Below, piece by piece: positions 1 through 9,841 of a stretch of 64,000 nucleotides of DNA. The first letter of the stretch is position 1. Each line of letters starts with the position of its first letter. The notes under the pieces were generated by a model. It was not told where the DNA came from. It saw only the letters and a list, made by a program, of their open reading frames with translations, and did no database searches. Source of the DNA: an uncultured Clostridia bacterium (GTDB lineage Bacteria > Bacillota > Clostridia > Christensenellales > UBA1242); the NCBI GenBank assembly GCA_947649575.1, contig CANSRZ010000001.1:184734-248733 (forward strand). The letters are read 5' to 3'. Made by a program: the position numbers and the translations under genes.

Positions 1-280
1 CTTTGAACTATTAACGCTTTTTAAATTTGCTTTAAACACTTTTCATATCTAACAAAATTGCAAATTCTGCAAAGCGTTAAGATTAAATTTATTTTATATA
101 CTTTTAAAAAGATAATAAAAATAAAGTTCATTTGCGATGCGATGGCAAAAATTTGCCAAGTAATACAAATTATTTTTCTTTTGAGTGCATTATGCAGCTT
201 TTTTAAGAAAAGCAAAATTGGCTCTTCTTAGTCGTGGAACATCTGGTTCCCTTTTCTTTAAAAGAAAAGTAACAACAAAA

Positions 281-1462
281 TTATCTAATTTTTTCTTGGA
301 TAATGTCAACACATGGAAGAGAGCCGTCCTCAATAAATTTGAGAGTTGCTCCGCCACCAGTCGATAAGAAGTTGATTGATGAAGCAAGTCCGCTTTGTTT
401 GACAGCACTTACGCTATCTCCTCCGCCAACAATTGAATATGCTTTGCTGTCAGCTATAGCTTTGGCAATTTTAAATGTACCCTCCTTAAAGCGTTCATCC
501 TCATACTTGCCAAGCGGCCCGTTCCATAAAATTTGTCCAGCCTTTAAAATTTCATCACTAAACAGCTTGATAGTCTTTGGCCCAATGTCATAACCAATCA
601 TATCGTCAATCATAAAATCAACAATCTCTTTTTTCTCTTTCTTATCGCTTTCTCTTATAGCAATATGGTCAATTGGAAGAAGCACACGCTTGCCCTTTTC
701 ACGAGCATAGTCAAGCACTTCTTTAGCCACTGGCACACTTTCTATTGAAGTCTTGCTTGAAGCCACTGCAATGCCCTCAGCCACCAAAAATGTGTAAGCC
801 ATTGCTCCGCCAAGCAAAATACAGTCTGCAATATCAATAAGCTTTTTGATTGTTTTGATTTTATCCTTAACTTTTGCTCCGCCAATAATTGCAACAAACG
901 GACGTTTTGGATTTTCAAGACAAAGCCCCATATTATGAAGCTCTTTTTCCATTAAAAGCCCAATCGCATTTGGCAGAATTCTGCCTACGCCATAGATTGA
1001 AGCATGTTTACGGTGAGAAACTGAGAATGCATCATTAACAAACAAGTCGCCCAATTCTGAAATCTTTTTAGCAAAATCCATATCACAGGCTTCTTCCTGC
1101 TCATAAAAACGAACATTTTCAAGCAGCAAAATTTCGCCGTTATTTAAAGCATCAATGCGTTCTTTAACGCCCTCAGCCAAGATATGATTTGAAAAATGAA
1201 CTTTATTTGGGAACTTTTTCATAAGATAAAGCGCAATCGGCCAAAGCGACTTTGTGATTTCAAAGCCGTCAGGACGACCAAGATGCGACATCAATACAAC
1301 TTTTGCGCCTTGTTCTGACAAATATTTAATTGTAGGAATTGCTTCATTCACACGAGTCATATCAAGCATACGCCCTGCATCATCAATAGGCACATTAAAA
1401 TCCACACGAAGCAAAACGCGTTTACCTTTCAAATTTACAAGATCTTTGATAGTTCTTTTCAT
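281..1462 (-). CDS. pgk: Phosphoglycerate kinase
   Basis: Translation from MKRTIKDLVNLKGKRVLLRVDFNVPID with SHLGRPDG, GGAKVKDKI and GGGDSVSAV motifs. Start placed at the internal Met (ORF track gives 1510). Confidence 0.97.
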   Translation of the reverse strand: MKRTIKDLVNLKGKRVLLRVDFNVPIDDAGRMLDMTRVNEAIPTIKYLSEQGAKVVLMSHLGRPDGFEITKSLWPIALYLMKKFPNKVHFSNHILAEGVKERIDALNNGEILLLENVRFYEQEEACDMDFAKKISELGDLFVNDAFSVSHRKHASIYGVGRILPNAIGLLMEKELHNMGLCLENPKRPFVAIIGGAKVKDKIKTIKKLIDIADCILLGGAMAYTFLVAEGIAVASSKTSIESVPVAKEVLDYAREKGKRVLLPIDHIAIRESDKKEKKEIVDFMIDDMIGYDIGPKTIKLFSDEILKAGQILWNGPLGKYEDERFKEGTFKIAKAIADSKAYSIVGGGDSVSAVKQSGLASSINFLSTGGGATLKFIEDGSLPCVDIIQEKIR

Positions 1463-1618
1463 AAAAATCTCCTTATGTAACAATTTTACTACAAAAACAA
1501 TAAAATTCAAAGTAAATTAATATATTATCAAAATGAATTTAGTTTAAATATAAATTAAGTTAAAATTTCTTTTTAAAAAAAACAAAAAAGTTTTCTAGAA
1601 AGAATAAGCAAAAATAAA

Positions 1619-1740
1619 TTCTTGACGCTTTCTTATTTTTGCAAGGCTGATATATTGAAGAATTTGTTAAAACAAAAATATGGAAGCGTTAATATTTAGA
1701 TTTCTTTTGCTTCTTTTCTCTAAAAGAAAAGAGAAAAAGT
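1619..1740 (+). repeat. Dispersed hairpin + CTTTTCT/AGAAAAG palindrome element (copy between pgk and dus)
   Basis: ttGACGCTTTC...GGAAGCGTTaatattt then ttcttttgcttCTTTTCTctaaAAGAAAAGag. Confidence 0.65.
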
Positions 1741-1743
1741 ATG

Positions 1744-2664
1744 TCAATCTAAAATACTTTTCAATATTTCCAAACTGTTTTCAATGCTTGGACTGGTTGC
1801 AAGCGCAAGTCTGGTTTCGCTCGCACATGGCAATCCGCTGACATACCACAAAAAGTGTTTGCGAAGATATAGCGTCAGCCATTTTTCTTCATAATATTTT
1901 CTTAAAGTTTCAACATGCTGGCAAACAACTTTAAATTTATCTTTTGGAGGTTGTTTGCCTTTAAGTTCATCAAAAATCCAAGGCCTGCCCATTGCGCCAC
2001 GCCCAATCATAATGCCGTCAACACCTGTGGCTTTCATCGCCTGATAGCTTGCATTATCAACCACATCGCCGTTGCCAATAACTGGAATGTTGACATTTGC
2101 TTTAAGTTTAGCAATTGCCTCTAAGCCAGCCTTGCCAGAATAACCCATTGCAGTTGTTCTTGCATGAAGCGTGATAAAACTTGCCCCGCTTTCTTCGCAC
2201 ATTTTGCCGAACTCGGTTGAAATATCCCTGTCAAAGCCAAGCCTGAACTTGACTGAAAGTGGTCTGTCAGTGGCCTTTGCGCAAGCTGAAATAATTTTGC
2301 TTGCAAGCGAAAGATTTTTCATAAGCGCACTGCCCTCGCCATTCTTGACAATCTTTGGCGCAGGGCAACCCATATTGATATCAATGATATCATAATGCGC
2401 AAGCAATGGATTTGCTAAACTTTCCGCCATAACTTCTGGCTCATGCCCAAAAATTTGTCCAATTTTGATTTTCTCTTTTGGCGAACAAATCGTCATAAAC
2501 TCTGTCTTTTTTGGATTATGAAGCATTGCCCTGCAAGAAAGCATTTCGCTCCAAGTTATATCCGCGCCAAAAATGCTGGCTATCTCACGAAAGCCAATGT
2601 CGCTCACTCCTGCCATTGGCGCAAGAGCCAATAGGTTATTTAAATTTAGTTCTTCTTTATTCAC
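1744..2664 (-). CDS. dus: tRNA-dihydrouridine synthase
   Basis: LAPMAGVSDIGFR, DINMGCPAPKIVKNGEGSALM and GIMIGRGAMGRPW motifs. Confidence 0.95.
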   Translation of the reverse strand: MNKEELNLNNLLALAPMAGVSDIGFREIASIFGADITWSEMLSCRAMLHNPKKTEFMTICSPKEKIKIGQIFGHEPEVMAESLANPLLAHYDIIDINMGCPAPKIVKNGEGSALMKNLSLASKIISACAKATDRPLSVKFRLGFDRDISTEFGKMCEESGASFITLHARTTAMGYSGKAGLEAIAKLKANVNIPVIGNGDVVDNASYQAMKATGVDGIMIGRGAMGRPWIFDELKGKQPPKDKFKVVCQHVETLRKYYEEKWLTLYLRKHFLWYVSGLPCASETRLALATSPSIENSLEILKSILD

Positions 2665-2700
2665 ATAAAGATTTTAACAAATTTGCGTGAAAAAGCAAAG

Positions 2701-2973
2701 CTATTTCACGCAAAGTTTTAAGTTTTTATATGCTTTAAATGTCGTAACTTTCTGAGGCTTTGTATAATAAAAGCGTTTTGTGATTGGATTAACTTTTCTT
2801 ACACTTGCCCTATCCTTAACAAAAAATTTGCCAAAGCCTGCAATTGCAACGCTTTCTCCTTTGCACAAAATCTCTTTCAAGGTTTTATCAAATGCTTGAA
2901 AAACATTAGAAATCTCCTTTGAACTTTTTCCACATTCCTTTGCAATAAGTTTTAAAAAATCAGTTTTATTCAT
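2701..2973 (-). CDS. HU-family DNA-binding protein
   Basis: MNKTDFLKLIAKECGKSSKEISNVFQAF...VAIAGFGKFFVKDRASVRKVNPIT is HU/IHF-like. Probable start at internal Met. Confidence 0.85.
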   Translation of the reverse strand: MNKTDFLKLIAKECGKSSKEISNVFQAFDKTLKEILCKGESVAIAGFGKFFVKDRASVRKVNPITKRFYYTKPQKVTTFKAYKNLKLCVK

Positions 2974-4495
2974 TTTTTTGCCCTCCACTTTCATGTTTGC
3001 CGAAAAACTTCAAAAACAAACCTCTTAAAACAGGAAAAGCCAAAATAAAATAACAAATTCCGCCAATAACAGTGCCTAAAACAATAATCCAGATATTAGC
3101 CAGCTTGATTGACGTCAATAATTTAACAACAAGATACATCACAATTGAAGCAAGCAGAGGCGTTAAAACATAGAACGCAGGAATTTGAACAAGTTTTCCA
3201 AGCTTAAACAATACCATGATAACAACAATTAAAGCCAAAACAATGTTTGAAATTGGGATTGCAAAAATATTAACAGCACTAGTGCGCGCAAGCGTAAAAA
3301 CTAATATAATTTTTGCCAGTCCGCCAAAAAGAGTAGCCAAAAATGAATACACAAAATATCCTCTTGCCTGCAAAATAGCCAACATACATTGCATGATTGC
3401 TGTCAAAACTATGCTGACGCCTCCTATCATTGTAAGTTCAACTGCCTGAGTTAGCATAGGCGATATTGTTTTAGGATAAATAAACATATATAAATTGCCA
3501 GAAATGGCAACAATTCCAAACACAAGAGGCAAAACAACAGTCCACATGGCAATAAACGATGTTTTGATAATATTTCTCTGCCCCTCAACATCATTTTTGC
3601 TGGCAAGATAAGAAATTTTTGGAAGAAGCGTCATTGCAAGAGCAAGCGATATGATAAGCGGAAAGTTGAGAATTGCTCCCACAACCCCTGTTTGAAGCCC
3701 AAAAAGAGAAGTCGCAAATTCTTTTGAATAACCCGCTTTCATAAGGCAAGAAACAATGACCAAACTGTCAAACGCATGCGTAAACGAAATAACCGCTCCG
3801 CTTAAAGACAACGGAACAATTGCAGAAATCAAAACAGGGAAATTCCCGCGCTCGGCAGGTGAAACAAATTTAATTTTTCTTAAAGTATAAATTCCTAGAT
3901 AAACAAATGCCAAGACTTCGCTTAAAGTTATCCCCAAAAATCCGCCAAACACACCGCTTGCAAGACCACGTTTAGCAAAAAAGTAAGCAAACAACAATCC
4001 CAAAACAAGTTTGAACACTTGCTCGATAATTTGACTGACCGCTGTTGGAATCATGTTTTCATAGCCTTGGATTACTCCGCGCAAAACGCCTATAAACGCG
4101 CCAACAGGAATCAAAACAAGAAAAAGTTTATAAGAAAGCGCTCCCTGGTCAACCCCTTGAACATGAGCAATATTGCCAGCCAACATAAAAAAGGCTAATC
4201 CAATCAAAACGCCAACTGAGATTGTCAAAAGCACAGAAAGCTTGAAATAATCTGAGATTTTATTGATTTCTCCCCTTGCCCGAGCTGAGGAAATCAGTTG
4301 AGAGAGGCTGTTTGTAACACCGCCAGTCACAAACACCAAAGCGAGCGAATATAAAGACATAACCATTTGAAAAACTCCAATTCCCTCAATGCCGAGAATT
4401 GAAGTTAATGGCAATCTAAACAGCGCACCAAAGAATTTACAAACAAAACCGCTGATAATAAGTGCGATAGCACCCTTTCCAACCCCTTTAAACAT
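2966..4495 (-). CDS. SpoVB/MurJ-like polysaccharide or lipid flippase (MATE/MOP superfamily)
   Basis: Multi-pass membrane protein; GVFQMVMSLYSLALVFVTGGVTNSLSQLIS resembles SpoVB family. Overlaps the HU gene start. Confidence 0.8.
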   Translation of the reverse strand: MFKGVGKGAIALIISGFVCKFFGALFRLPLTSILGIEGIGVFQMVMSLYSLALVFVTGGVTNSLSQLISSARARGEINKISDYFKLSVLLTISVGVLIGLAFFMLAGNIAHVQGVDQGALSYKLFLVLIPVGAFIGVLRGVIQGYENMIPTAVSQIIEQVFKLVLGLLFAYFFAKRGLASGVFGGFLGITLSEVLAFVYLGIYTLRKIKFVSPAERGNFPVLISAIVPLSLSGAVISFTHAFDSLVIVSCLMKAGYSKEFATSLFGLQTGVVGAILNFPLIISLALAMTLLPKISYLASKNDVEGQRNIIKTSFIAMWTVVLPLVFGIVAISGNLYMFIYPKTISPMLTQAVELTMIGGVSIVLTAIMQCMLAILQARGYFVYSFLATLFGGLAKIILVFTLARTSAVNIFAIPISNIVLALIVVIMVLFKLGKLVQIPAFYVLTPLLASIVMYLVVKLLTSIKLANIWIIVLGTVIGGICYFILAFPVLRGLFLKFFGKHESGGQKNE

Positions 4496-4548
4496 AAAAA
4501 TAATTTGAGAAAAATTTGAAAAAATATGCAAAAATTTGAAAAAGGGTA

Positions 4549-4577
4549 TTTACAAACTCAAAATAATGTGCTATAAT
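4549..4577 (+). promoter_or_regulatory. Sigma-A type promoter for the 198-aa ORF
   Basis: TTTACA - 17 bp - TATAAT, followed by an aagaggtg RBS and ATG. Confidence 0.7.
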
Positions 4578-4601
4578 AGCCATGAAATAAATTTTTAAGA
4601 G

Positions 4602-5198
4602 GTGAAAAATATGGAATTTAAACTATATAATAGAGAACCAAAATACAAAGATATTTTTAATCCACAAACAGGCAAGGCTTATGGCGTAGTTGACGGATAT
4701 AAAACAAACAATATTTATGCTATACGTATGATAGTTGAAGTTATAAGAAATGGGAATTTTGATAATGCTCCACAATCAATGAAAAAATTGGTGGCACAAC
4801 ATGCTATGCCAACTATGGACCCAGCAAATAGCGAAGACTTGATTGAAAAAGTTTTACAATTTCAAAAAGCATGGCCAGAAATCAAAAAACATCAAGAATT
4901 CAAGGATGGAATAGAAGATGTAGCGACTGTTTTTAAGGCAATTAATGATACAACTTATGCTGCTTATGTTAACAAATACGCAAAATGCCCTACTTTCCCT
5001 GTGTATTTTGACACACACAAATTCTTAGACAGTATCTTAGACAAAAATGGTAAATTGATAAATCCAGACTCTCCTACTCAATTACAACAAATTGAAAAAT
5101 ATAGAAAATTAACAAAAGATTGGATAAATGAATTAGACAAATATCCTGAAACAGCGATTAACCCACCAAATGCATATTCAGACGCAGAACAAAGCTAA
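4602..5198 (+). CDS. Hypothetical protein (198 aa)
   Basis: Open ORF with promoter, RBS and terminator; no family recognised. Confidence 0.8.
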   Translation: MKNMEFKLYNREPKYKDIFNPQTGKAYGVVDGYKTNNIYAIRMIVEVIRNGNFDNAPQSMKKLVAQHAMPTMDPANSEDLIEKVLQFQKAWPEIKKHQEFKDGIEDVATVFKAINDTTYAAYVNKYAKCPTFPVYFDTHKFLDSILDKNGKLINPDSPTQLQQIEKYRKLTKDWINELDKYPETAINPPNAYSDAEQS

Positions 5199-5204
5199 AA
5201 TAAT

Positions 5205-5238
5205 AAAAAAGTAAGGTTTATAAACCTTACCTTTTTTT
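5205..5238. terminator. Bidirectional intrinsic terminator
   Basis: aaaaaaGTAAGGTTTATAAACCTTACttttttt between convergent genes. Confidence 0.85.
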
Positions 5239-6652
5239 ATAATCCTAGTTCAATTATATCTTCAATCGGCGATGTGTTTCCTGCATCATTCACAAGTTCT
5301 ACCCCTGCGCCTTGTTTAGTGACTTCTTCAACTTTGTTTTCGTTGACTACAGTGCTATTTTCTAGTTGCTTTTCACCAAAACCTGATCCTGCATCCATTA
5401 AAAAGTCTAAAGCTTCTTCTTTATTTTGATCGGCCACTTTCAGCTTCTCTGGCACTCCTACAACTTCGATTTTTGGAGTTTTTGCTCTGCCAAGAACCTC
5501 GCCAACATTTTTGGCAGTCTGCAAAATCAAATCTGCAACTGCTGCAATTTCTTTAAGCCCTTTGCCAACTCCGTATTTTTTCTTGTCATCCTTTTTCTCT
5601 TCTTTTTTATTTTCTTTCTTTTTGTCTTTTTTAGGCTTGCTGCCCCCTGCTTTTTTATCAGCTTTCTTGCCAGCCGCTTTTTTCTTAGCCCCGCCCGCTT
5701 TCTTTGCAGGAGAACTTGCTTTTTCTTCTTTTTTCTGCCTATCTTTCTTTCTCAAAACTCCGCGCTGGCTCTCTTGAACCTTTGCTCTAAAAGTTTCAAC
5801 TTTGCGTATTGGCGCACTGTATTCGCTTTTGATAACCTTTATTTCTGCCTTGTTCCTCTCTTCCTTGAAAACATTTGCCTCGCCACCATGCTGTTCAATA
5901 ACCCTATCAAGAATCTTTCTCAGCATAATGTATCTTTTTGCAACATTAACATTGCCAAGGTCTTCAAGCTTCATTTCGCGATTATATTCTTCAATAATCT
6001 GTCTGCCAAGAGGTCCCTCATTTTCAAGCAGTTGCAACACGCGCATAACATAAATCTGACTGGATAGGTCAACGATTTCTTCCATGCTGTACCAGTCTTC
6101 AATATGCTTTTGAATTTGCATAACAAGAGGCATGTATTTGCCCTCGTCAATAGGCATCAAAATAGGATTAATATTAAAAACTTTTCTAACCTTATTCCAA
6201 AATTCGTCAGACTTAGGCTCGACAATCTTAGCAACAAAACTTCTCAGGCTTTGCAGATTTTTATAGCCCACAACTTTTTCGATAATATATAAAGAAGCCA
6301 CAAAATCATCACGACCTGCCTCAATCTCTTCTTCAAATTCAATAACAAAAAATAAATCTTTGGTGGCAACTCGTGAATAAGCCTCAATCAAGTTGTAACC
6401 CTCAGTCAATTGCTCCTTAGGTATCAGCGCAAGATTACGCCTAACATCTTCACTGATAACATATTCGCCCTCTTCGTTAACCTCGCCAAGCAAACGATTT
6501 CTAGCCTCGAACTCTTTGATAGAAGCCTTGTAATAGTCAATATCAGCTTGCTCAGTCAACACCTCGTCGCCGTCAAGAACTTTGCAAGGTATCGCTTCGC
6601 TTATGGCCCCCATAGCAATTCCGCTTTTATCTCCCTTAAATTTCTTTGGCAT
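5237..6652 (-). CDS. Hypothetical protein with Lys/Ala-rich low-complexity linker
   Basis: Starts MPKKFKGDKSG; central KKAGGAKKKAAGKKADKKAGGSKPKKDKKKENKK tract between ordered-looking segments. Confidence 0.75.
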   Translation of the reverse strand: MPKKFKGDKSGIAMGAISEAIPCKVLDGDEVLTEQADIDYYKASIKEFEARNRLLGEVNEEGEYVISEDVRRNLALIPKEQLTEGYNLIEAYSRVATKDLFFVIEFEEEIEAGRDDFVASLYIIEKVVGYKNLQSLRSFVAKIVEPKSDEFWNKVRKVFNINPILMPIDEGKYMPLVMQIQKHIEDWYSMEEIVDLSSQIYVMRVLQLLENEGPLGRQIIEEYNREMKLEDLGNVNVAKRYIMLRKILDRVIEQHGGEANVFKEERNKAEIKVIKSEYSAPIRKVETFRAKVQESQRGVLRKKDRQKKEEKASSPAKKAGGAKKKAAGKKADKKAGGSKPKKDKKKENKKEEKKDDKKKYGVGKGLKEIAAVADLILQTAKNVGEVLGRAKTPKIEVVGVPEKLKVADQNKEEALDFLMDAGSGFGEKQLENSTVVNENKVEEVTKQGAGVELVNDAGNTSPIEDIIELGL

Positions 6653-6709
6653 AACCCACCTCTTCAATATAATTTTACTATATTTTGAAGAATATTGCAA
6701 GAATTATTT

Positions 6710-6955
6710 TTATTTATTTAAAAGTTCAAGTAATTTTTTCATTTCTTCATCAACCTTACAAAAAGTCGAAACAGGAACTTTGAAGTAATCACTAATCTTT
6801 TTTAACAAAACAATATTTGGTTTTCTAACGCCTCGCTCTATCATAGAAATCATTTCCCGATGAACACCCAATTCTTCACTTAATTTGGCTTGAGTTAAAT
6901 CTTTTTTCTCCCTAAGCGTTCTTAAAACTTTAGTGTTTATAGTATATTTTGTCAT
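6710..6955 (-). CDS. XRE-family HTH transcriptional regulator
   Basis: LRTLREKKDLTQAKLSEELGVHREMISMIERGVRKPN. Confidence 0.9.
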   Translation of the reverse strand: MTKYTINTKVLRTLREKKDLTQAKLSEELGVHREMISMIERGVRKPNIVLLKKISDYFKVPVSTFCKVDEEMKKLLELLNK

Positions 6956-6974
6956 TACAGCCTCCTTTTAATTT

Positions 6975-6993
6975 ATCTGATTATAAATCAGAT
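6975..6993. promoter_or_regulatory. Palindromic operator candidate between divergent XRE genes
   Basis: ATCTGATT-ATA-AATCAGAT, perfect 8-bp arms in the divergent intergenic region. Confidence 0.5.
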
Positions 6994-7032
6994 TGAAAGT
7001 TTTTTTTATAAAAATATGTCAATATAATAAAT

Positions 7033-7242
7033 ATGAATAATCAAACATTAGGCCAAAGACTTAAAGACTTGCGTAAAGAAAAAGGATTAACGCAAGTAAC
7101 TTTAGCTCAAGAATTAAATGTTGATAAGTCTACTATTGCAAAGTATGAAACAGATAAGATTGAACCAAGTCTTTCTATGTTAATTACTTATGTAAAGTTT
7201 TTTGGCGTATCAGCTGATTATATTTTAGGTTTAGAAGATTGA
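7033..7242 (+). CDS. XRE-family HTH transcriptional regulator
   Basis: GQRLKDLRKEKGLTQVTLAQELNVDKSTIAKYETDKIEPS...SADYILGLED. Confidence 0.92.
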   Translation: MNNQTLGQRLKDLRKEKGLTQVTLAQELNVDKSTIAKYETDKIEPSLSMLITYVKFFGVSADYILGLED

Positions 7243-7469
7243 TAATCTTCTTTTATTTTATGCCAAATTTGATTTGATAAAGTATCGATATCATTGGTGT
7301 CAAAAATTTTCTGCAACTTTTTTACATTTTTAGGATATCCCCACAAATATTTATTGCGTATATATTGGCAAACACCAAAATGCATAGCAAAAGCATCATC
7401 AACCAAGTTGTTAAAATCAAAAGACTTTTCCAAGTCTTTTTTTATTATTGTTATTATACTTTTAAACAT
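7218..7469 (-). CDS. DUF6794-like small protein
   Basis: HFGVCQYIRNKYLWGYPKNVKKLQKIFDTNDIDTLSNQIWHKIKEDYQ pattern. Confidence 0.6.
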   Translation of the reverse strand: MFKSIITIIKKDLEKSFDFNNLVDDAFAMHFGVCQYIRNKYLWGYPKNVKKLQKIFDTNDIDTLSNQIWHKIKEDYQSSKPKI

Positions 7470-7511
7470 TACAACTCCATATTTTTAACTCTTTACAATC
7501 ATCACAAAAAG

Positions 7512-7546
7512 TTATAACTATTAGAAATTATTACATTTAGTTATAA
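7512..7546. promoter_or_regulatory. Inverted-repeat operator candidate upstream of XRE gene
   Basis: TTATAACTA - 17 bp - TAGTTATAA immediately before the ATG at 7556. Confidence 0.4.
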
Positions 7547-7555
7547 TATAAAATT

Positions 7556-7768
7556 ATGAAAACTATTTGCAAAATCTCAAAAAGAATTAAAGAATTAAGA
7601 GAAGAAAAAGGCATATCTCAACAAAAACTAGCAGAGGCTTTAAATTTCAAACAATCCGCAATATCAATGTGGGAAACTGGCGCCAGAACTCCCGACTTGT
7701 ATTGCCTTATTGATTTGTGCATTTATTTTCAAGTTTCTGCCGACTATCTGTTGGGATTAGAAGACTAA
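7556..7768 (+). CDS. XRE-family HTH transcriptional regulator
   Basis: KRIKELREEKGISQQKLAEALNFKQSAISMWETGARTPD...SADYLLGLED. Confidence 0.92.
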   Translation: MKTICKISKRIKELREEKGISQQKLAEALNFKQSAISMWETGARTPDLYCLIDLCIYFQVSADYLLGLED

Positions 7769-7847
7769 TTCGTCCCTTGATTATATTTTACCATCACATT
7801 CGGTGATAAGTCAAGCAAAAAATCACAATTTGTAATAAAATTTTTAC

Positions 7848-8060
7848 ATGAAGTTAAATAAATTTGCAGAAAGACTGACAGAATTAAGAAATTATCACAA
7901 TATTTCACAAGAGCGATTAAGTGAAATGCTTTTTGTAAAACAAAATACAGTTTCTATGTGGGAAACTGGTGAAAGAGAACCTTCTTATGACACCCTACTT
8001 AAATTAAGTAAAATTTTTAATGTAACAACAGATTATTTATTAGGTAATATTGACTATTAA
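7848..8060 (+). CDS. XRE-family HTH transcriptional regulator
   Basis: ERLTELRNYHNISQERLSEMLFVKQNTVSMWETGEREPS...TTDYLLGNID. Confidence 0.92.
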   Translation: MKLNKFAERLTELRNYHNISQERLSEMLFVKQNTVSMWETGEREPSYDTLLKLSKIFNVTTDYLLGNIDY

Positions 8061-8084
8061 AAAACAGCCGTTTGGCTGTTTTTA
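8060..8084. terminator. Intrinsic terminator between XRE gene and rplI
   Basis: AAAAACAGCCGTTTGGCTGTTTTTA. Confidence 0.75.
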
Positions 8085-8525
8085 TTCTGCTATAACTTCA
8101 ACAGTGATTTTTGCAACGATTTCTGGATAAACTCTGATTGAAACTTGATAGCTTCCAAGTGTTTTGATTGGCTCTTTAAGCTCAACCTTTTTCTTGTCTA
8201 TTGCAAAGCCTAATTTTTCAAGCGCGTCTGCAATCTCTTTGCCAGTCACTGAGCCAAAAGTTTTGCCATTCTCACCACACTTGATTTTCAATGTTATTTG
8301 TTTGCCATTAATTTCTTTTTGCAAAGCTTTTGCTTTTTCAAGTTCTTGTTGCTTGTGATATGCATTTGCAACTTGTTTGTTTTTATTTTCAGAAATCGCT
8401 GAGTTGTCAGCCATCTTTGCGCTTCCTGTTTTTAGCAAAAAGTTTTTTGCATAGCCGTCGCTGACTTCTTTGATTTCGCCTTTTTTGCCTGTGCCTTTAA
8501 CGTCTTTTAATAAAACAACTTTCAT
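8082..8525 (-). CDS. rplI: 50S ribosomal protein L9
   Basis: [36 protein letters not shown]. Confidence 0.97.
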   Translation of the reverse strand: MKVVLLKDVKGTGKKGEIKEVSDGYAKNFLLKTGSAKMADNSAISENKNKQVANAYHKQQELEKAKALQKEINGKQITLKIKCGENGKTFGSVTGKEIADALEKLGFAIDKKKVELKEPIKTLGSYQVSIRVYPEIVAKITVEVIAE

Positions 8526-8611
8526 AATTTTCTCCTTTTGATTATATTTTAAAGTTTTTTGTGTATTTTGTCAAACTTTTGGCAATAATTGAGGCAAAAA
8601 GGAGTGGATTA

Positions 8612-8923
8612 ATGGATATAAGATGCAGAAAAACGCGTTGCAAATTTAATAATTGTTATACATGCAAAGCAAAGGAAATTGGCGTTACAAAGAAAGTGAT
8701 TTGTGGAAGTTTTGAAAAAGACCCAGACAAGCCAGAGATTGACACTACAAAGCATTTGTTTGAAGAGCCACCAAAATATTCACCTCAACGCGACAGCAAA
8801 ACTGCAATAATCACCTGTGAAGCGCCTTGCCTTTTTAACAAATGTGGCAAATGTGTATCAAATGGAATCACAGTTAACGCAATCAAAGAGAAACCATATT
8901 GCGTAAGTTTCTTGGAGAAATAG
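8612..8923 (+). CDS. Tandem DUF1540-like Cys-rich protein
   Basis: Two repeats: CRKTRCKFNNCYTCKAKEIGV...C and CEAPCLFNKCGKCVSNGITV...C. RBS aaaaggagtgg before ATG at 8612. Confidence 0.75.
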   Translation: MDIRCRKTRCKFNNCYTCKAKEIGVTKKVICGSFEKDPDKPEIDTTKHLFEEPPKYSPQRDSKTAIITCEAPCLFNKCGKCVSNGITVNAIKEKPYCVSFLEK

Positions 8924-8981
8924 CAATCTAATATTACACAAATTATAAACAAATAAAATATATTTACTATATTCAATCAAG

Positions 8982-9016
8982 ACAAAAAAAAGTGTTCTTA
9001 TTTGAACACTTTTTTG
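8982..9016. terminator. Intrinsic terminator
   Basis: aaaaaaaAGTGTTCttatttGAACACTtttttt. Confidence 0.8.
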
Positions 9017-9032
9017 TATTTGGCATTGACAA

Positions 9033-9236
9033 TTACACGCCATATTTATTTTTAAATTTCTCAACGTTACCGCTGGCATCAACAACTTTCTTCTTTCCTG
9101 TGAAGAATGGGTGGCATTTGTTGCAAATATCAATGCTAAGTGTGTCACCTTTTGTTACACTTTTTGTTTTAAAAGTGTTGCCACATGCACAAGTTACAGT
9201 AACTTCATGATAATCTGGATGGATTTCCTTTTGCAT
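9033..9236 (-). CDS. rpmE: 50S ribosomal protein L31
   Basis: [27 protein letters not shown]...[13 protein letters not shown]; Cys motifs retained. Confidence 0.97.
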   Translation of the reverse strand: MQKEIHPDYHEVTVTCACGNTFKTKSVTKGDTLSIDICNKCHPFFTGKKKVVDASGNVEKFKNKYGV

Positions 9237-9263
9237 AATTTTTCCCCTTTTAATAAAATTTAA

Positions 9264-9560
9264 TTAATCTCCAACATATGGAAGAAGAGCAACATTTCTT
9301 GCGCGCTTAATAGCGGTAGTAAGTTCTCTTTGATGTCTAGCGCAAACACCAGTTTGACGTCTTGGCAAAATTTTGCCTCTTTCAGTCACATATTTTCTGA
9401 TTTTTGCAACATCTTTATAATCAATTTCCTTTTCGCCAGCAACGCAGAAAGCGCAAACTTTCTTTTTAGCAGGCTTACGGAATTTTTTAGGTGCAACAGG
9501 AGCAGATTTTTCTTCAGTTTTAACTGCTTCTTGTGCAACTTCTTTGATTTCTTCGCTCAT
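9264..9560 (-). CDS. rpsR: 30S ribosomal protein S18
   Basis: [53 protein letters not shown]. Confidence 0.97.
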   Translation of the reverse strand: MSEEIKEVAQEAVKTEEKSAPVAPKKFRKPAKKKVCAFCVAGEKEIDYKDVAKIRKYVTERGKILPRRQTGVCARHQRELTTAIKRARNVALLPYVGD

Positions 9561-9597
9561 AATATACTCCTTTTATAATTTTTTGTTTTAATGTTAC

Positions 9598-9690
9598 TTT
9601 TCTTGCAAGAAAAGTAACCAAAAGAAAACTAATTTGCGACACTCGTCAACACGTTGTCTTCGTGTCGCAAATGACCATTATTTTTGTATA
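9598..9690 (-). repeat. Same element family, copy in the ssb-rpsR interval
   Basis: Perfect palindrome GTTACTTTTCTTGCAAGAAAAGTAAC followed by caaaagaaaa and hairpin tTTGCGACACtcg...cGTGTCGCAAa. Confidence 0.7.
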
Positions 9691-9841
9691 TTCCTCTCAA
9701 CACTATTTTTTATACAAGCATTGACTGGATAACAATTTGCATTTTTATTAAGTTTACAAGACCGCCAAGCGTTAGGCTTGTTATGACCAAATAAACTATG
9801 CCTGTGCTGTCTGCCTTTAAGACAGAAAGTGCCTAAGGCAC

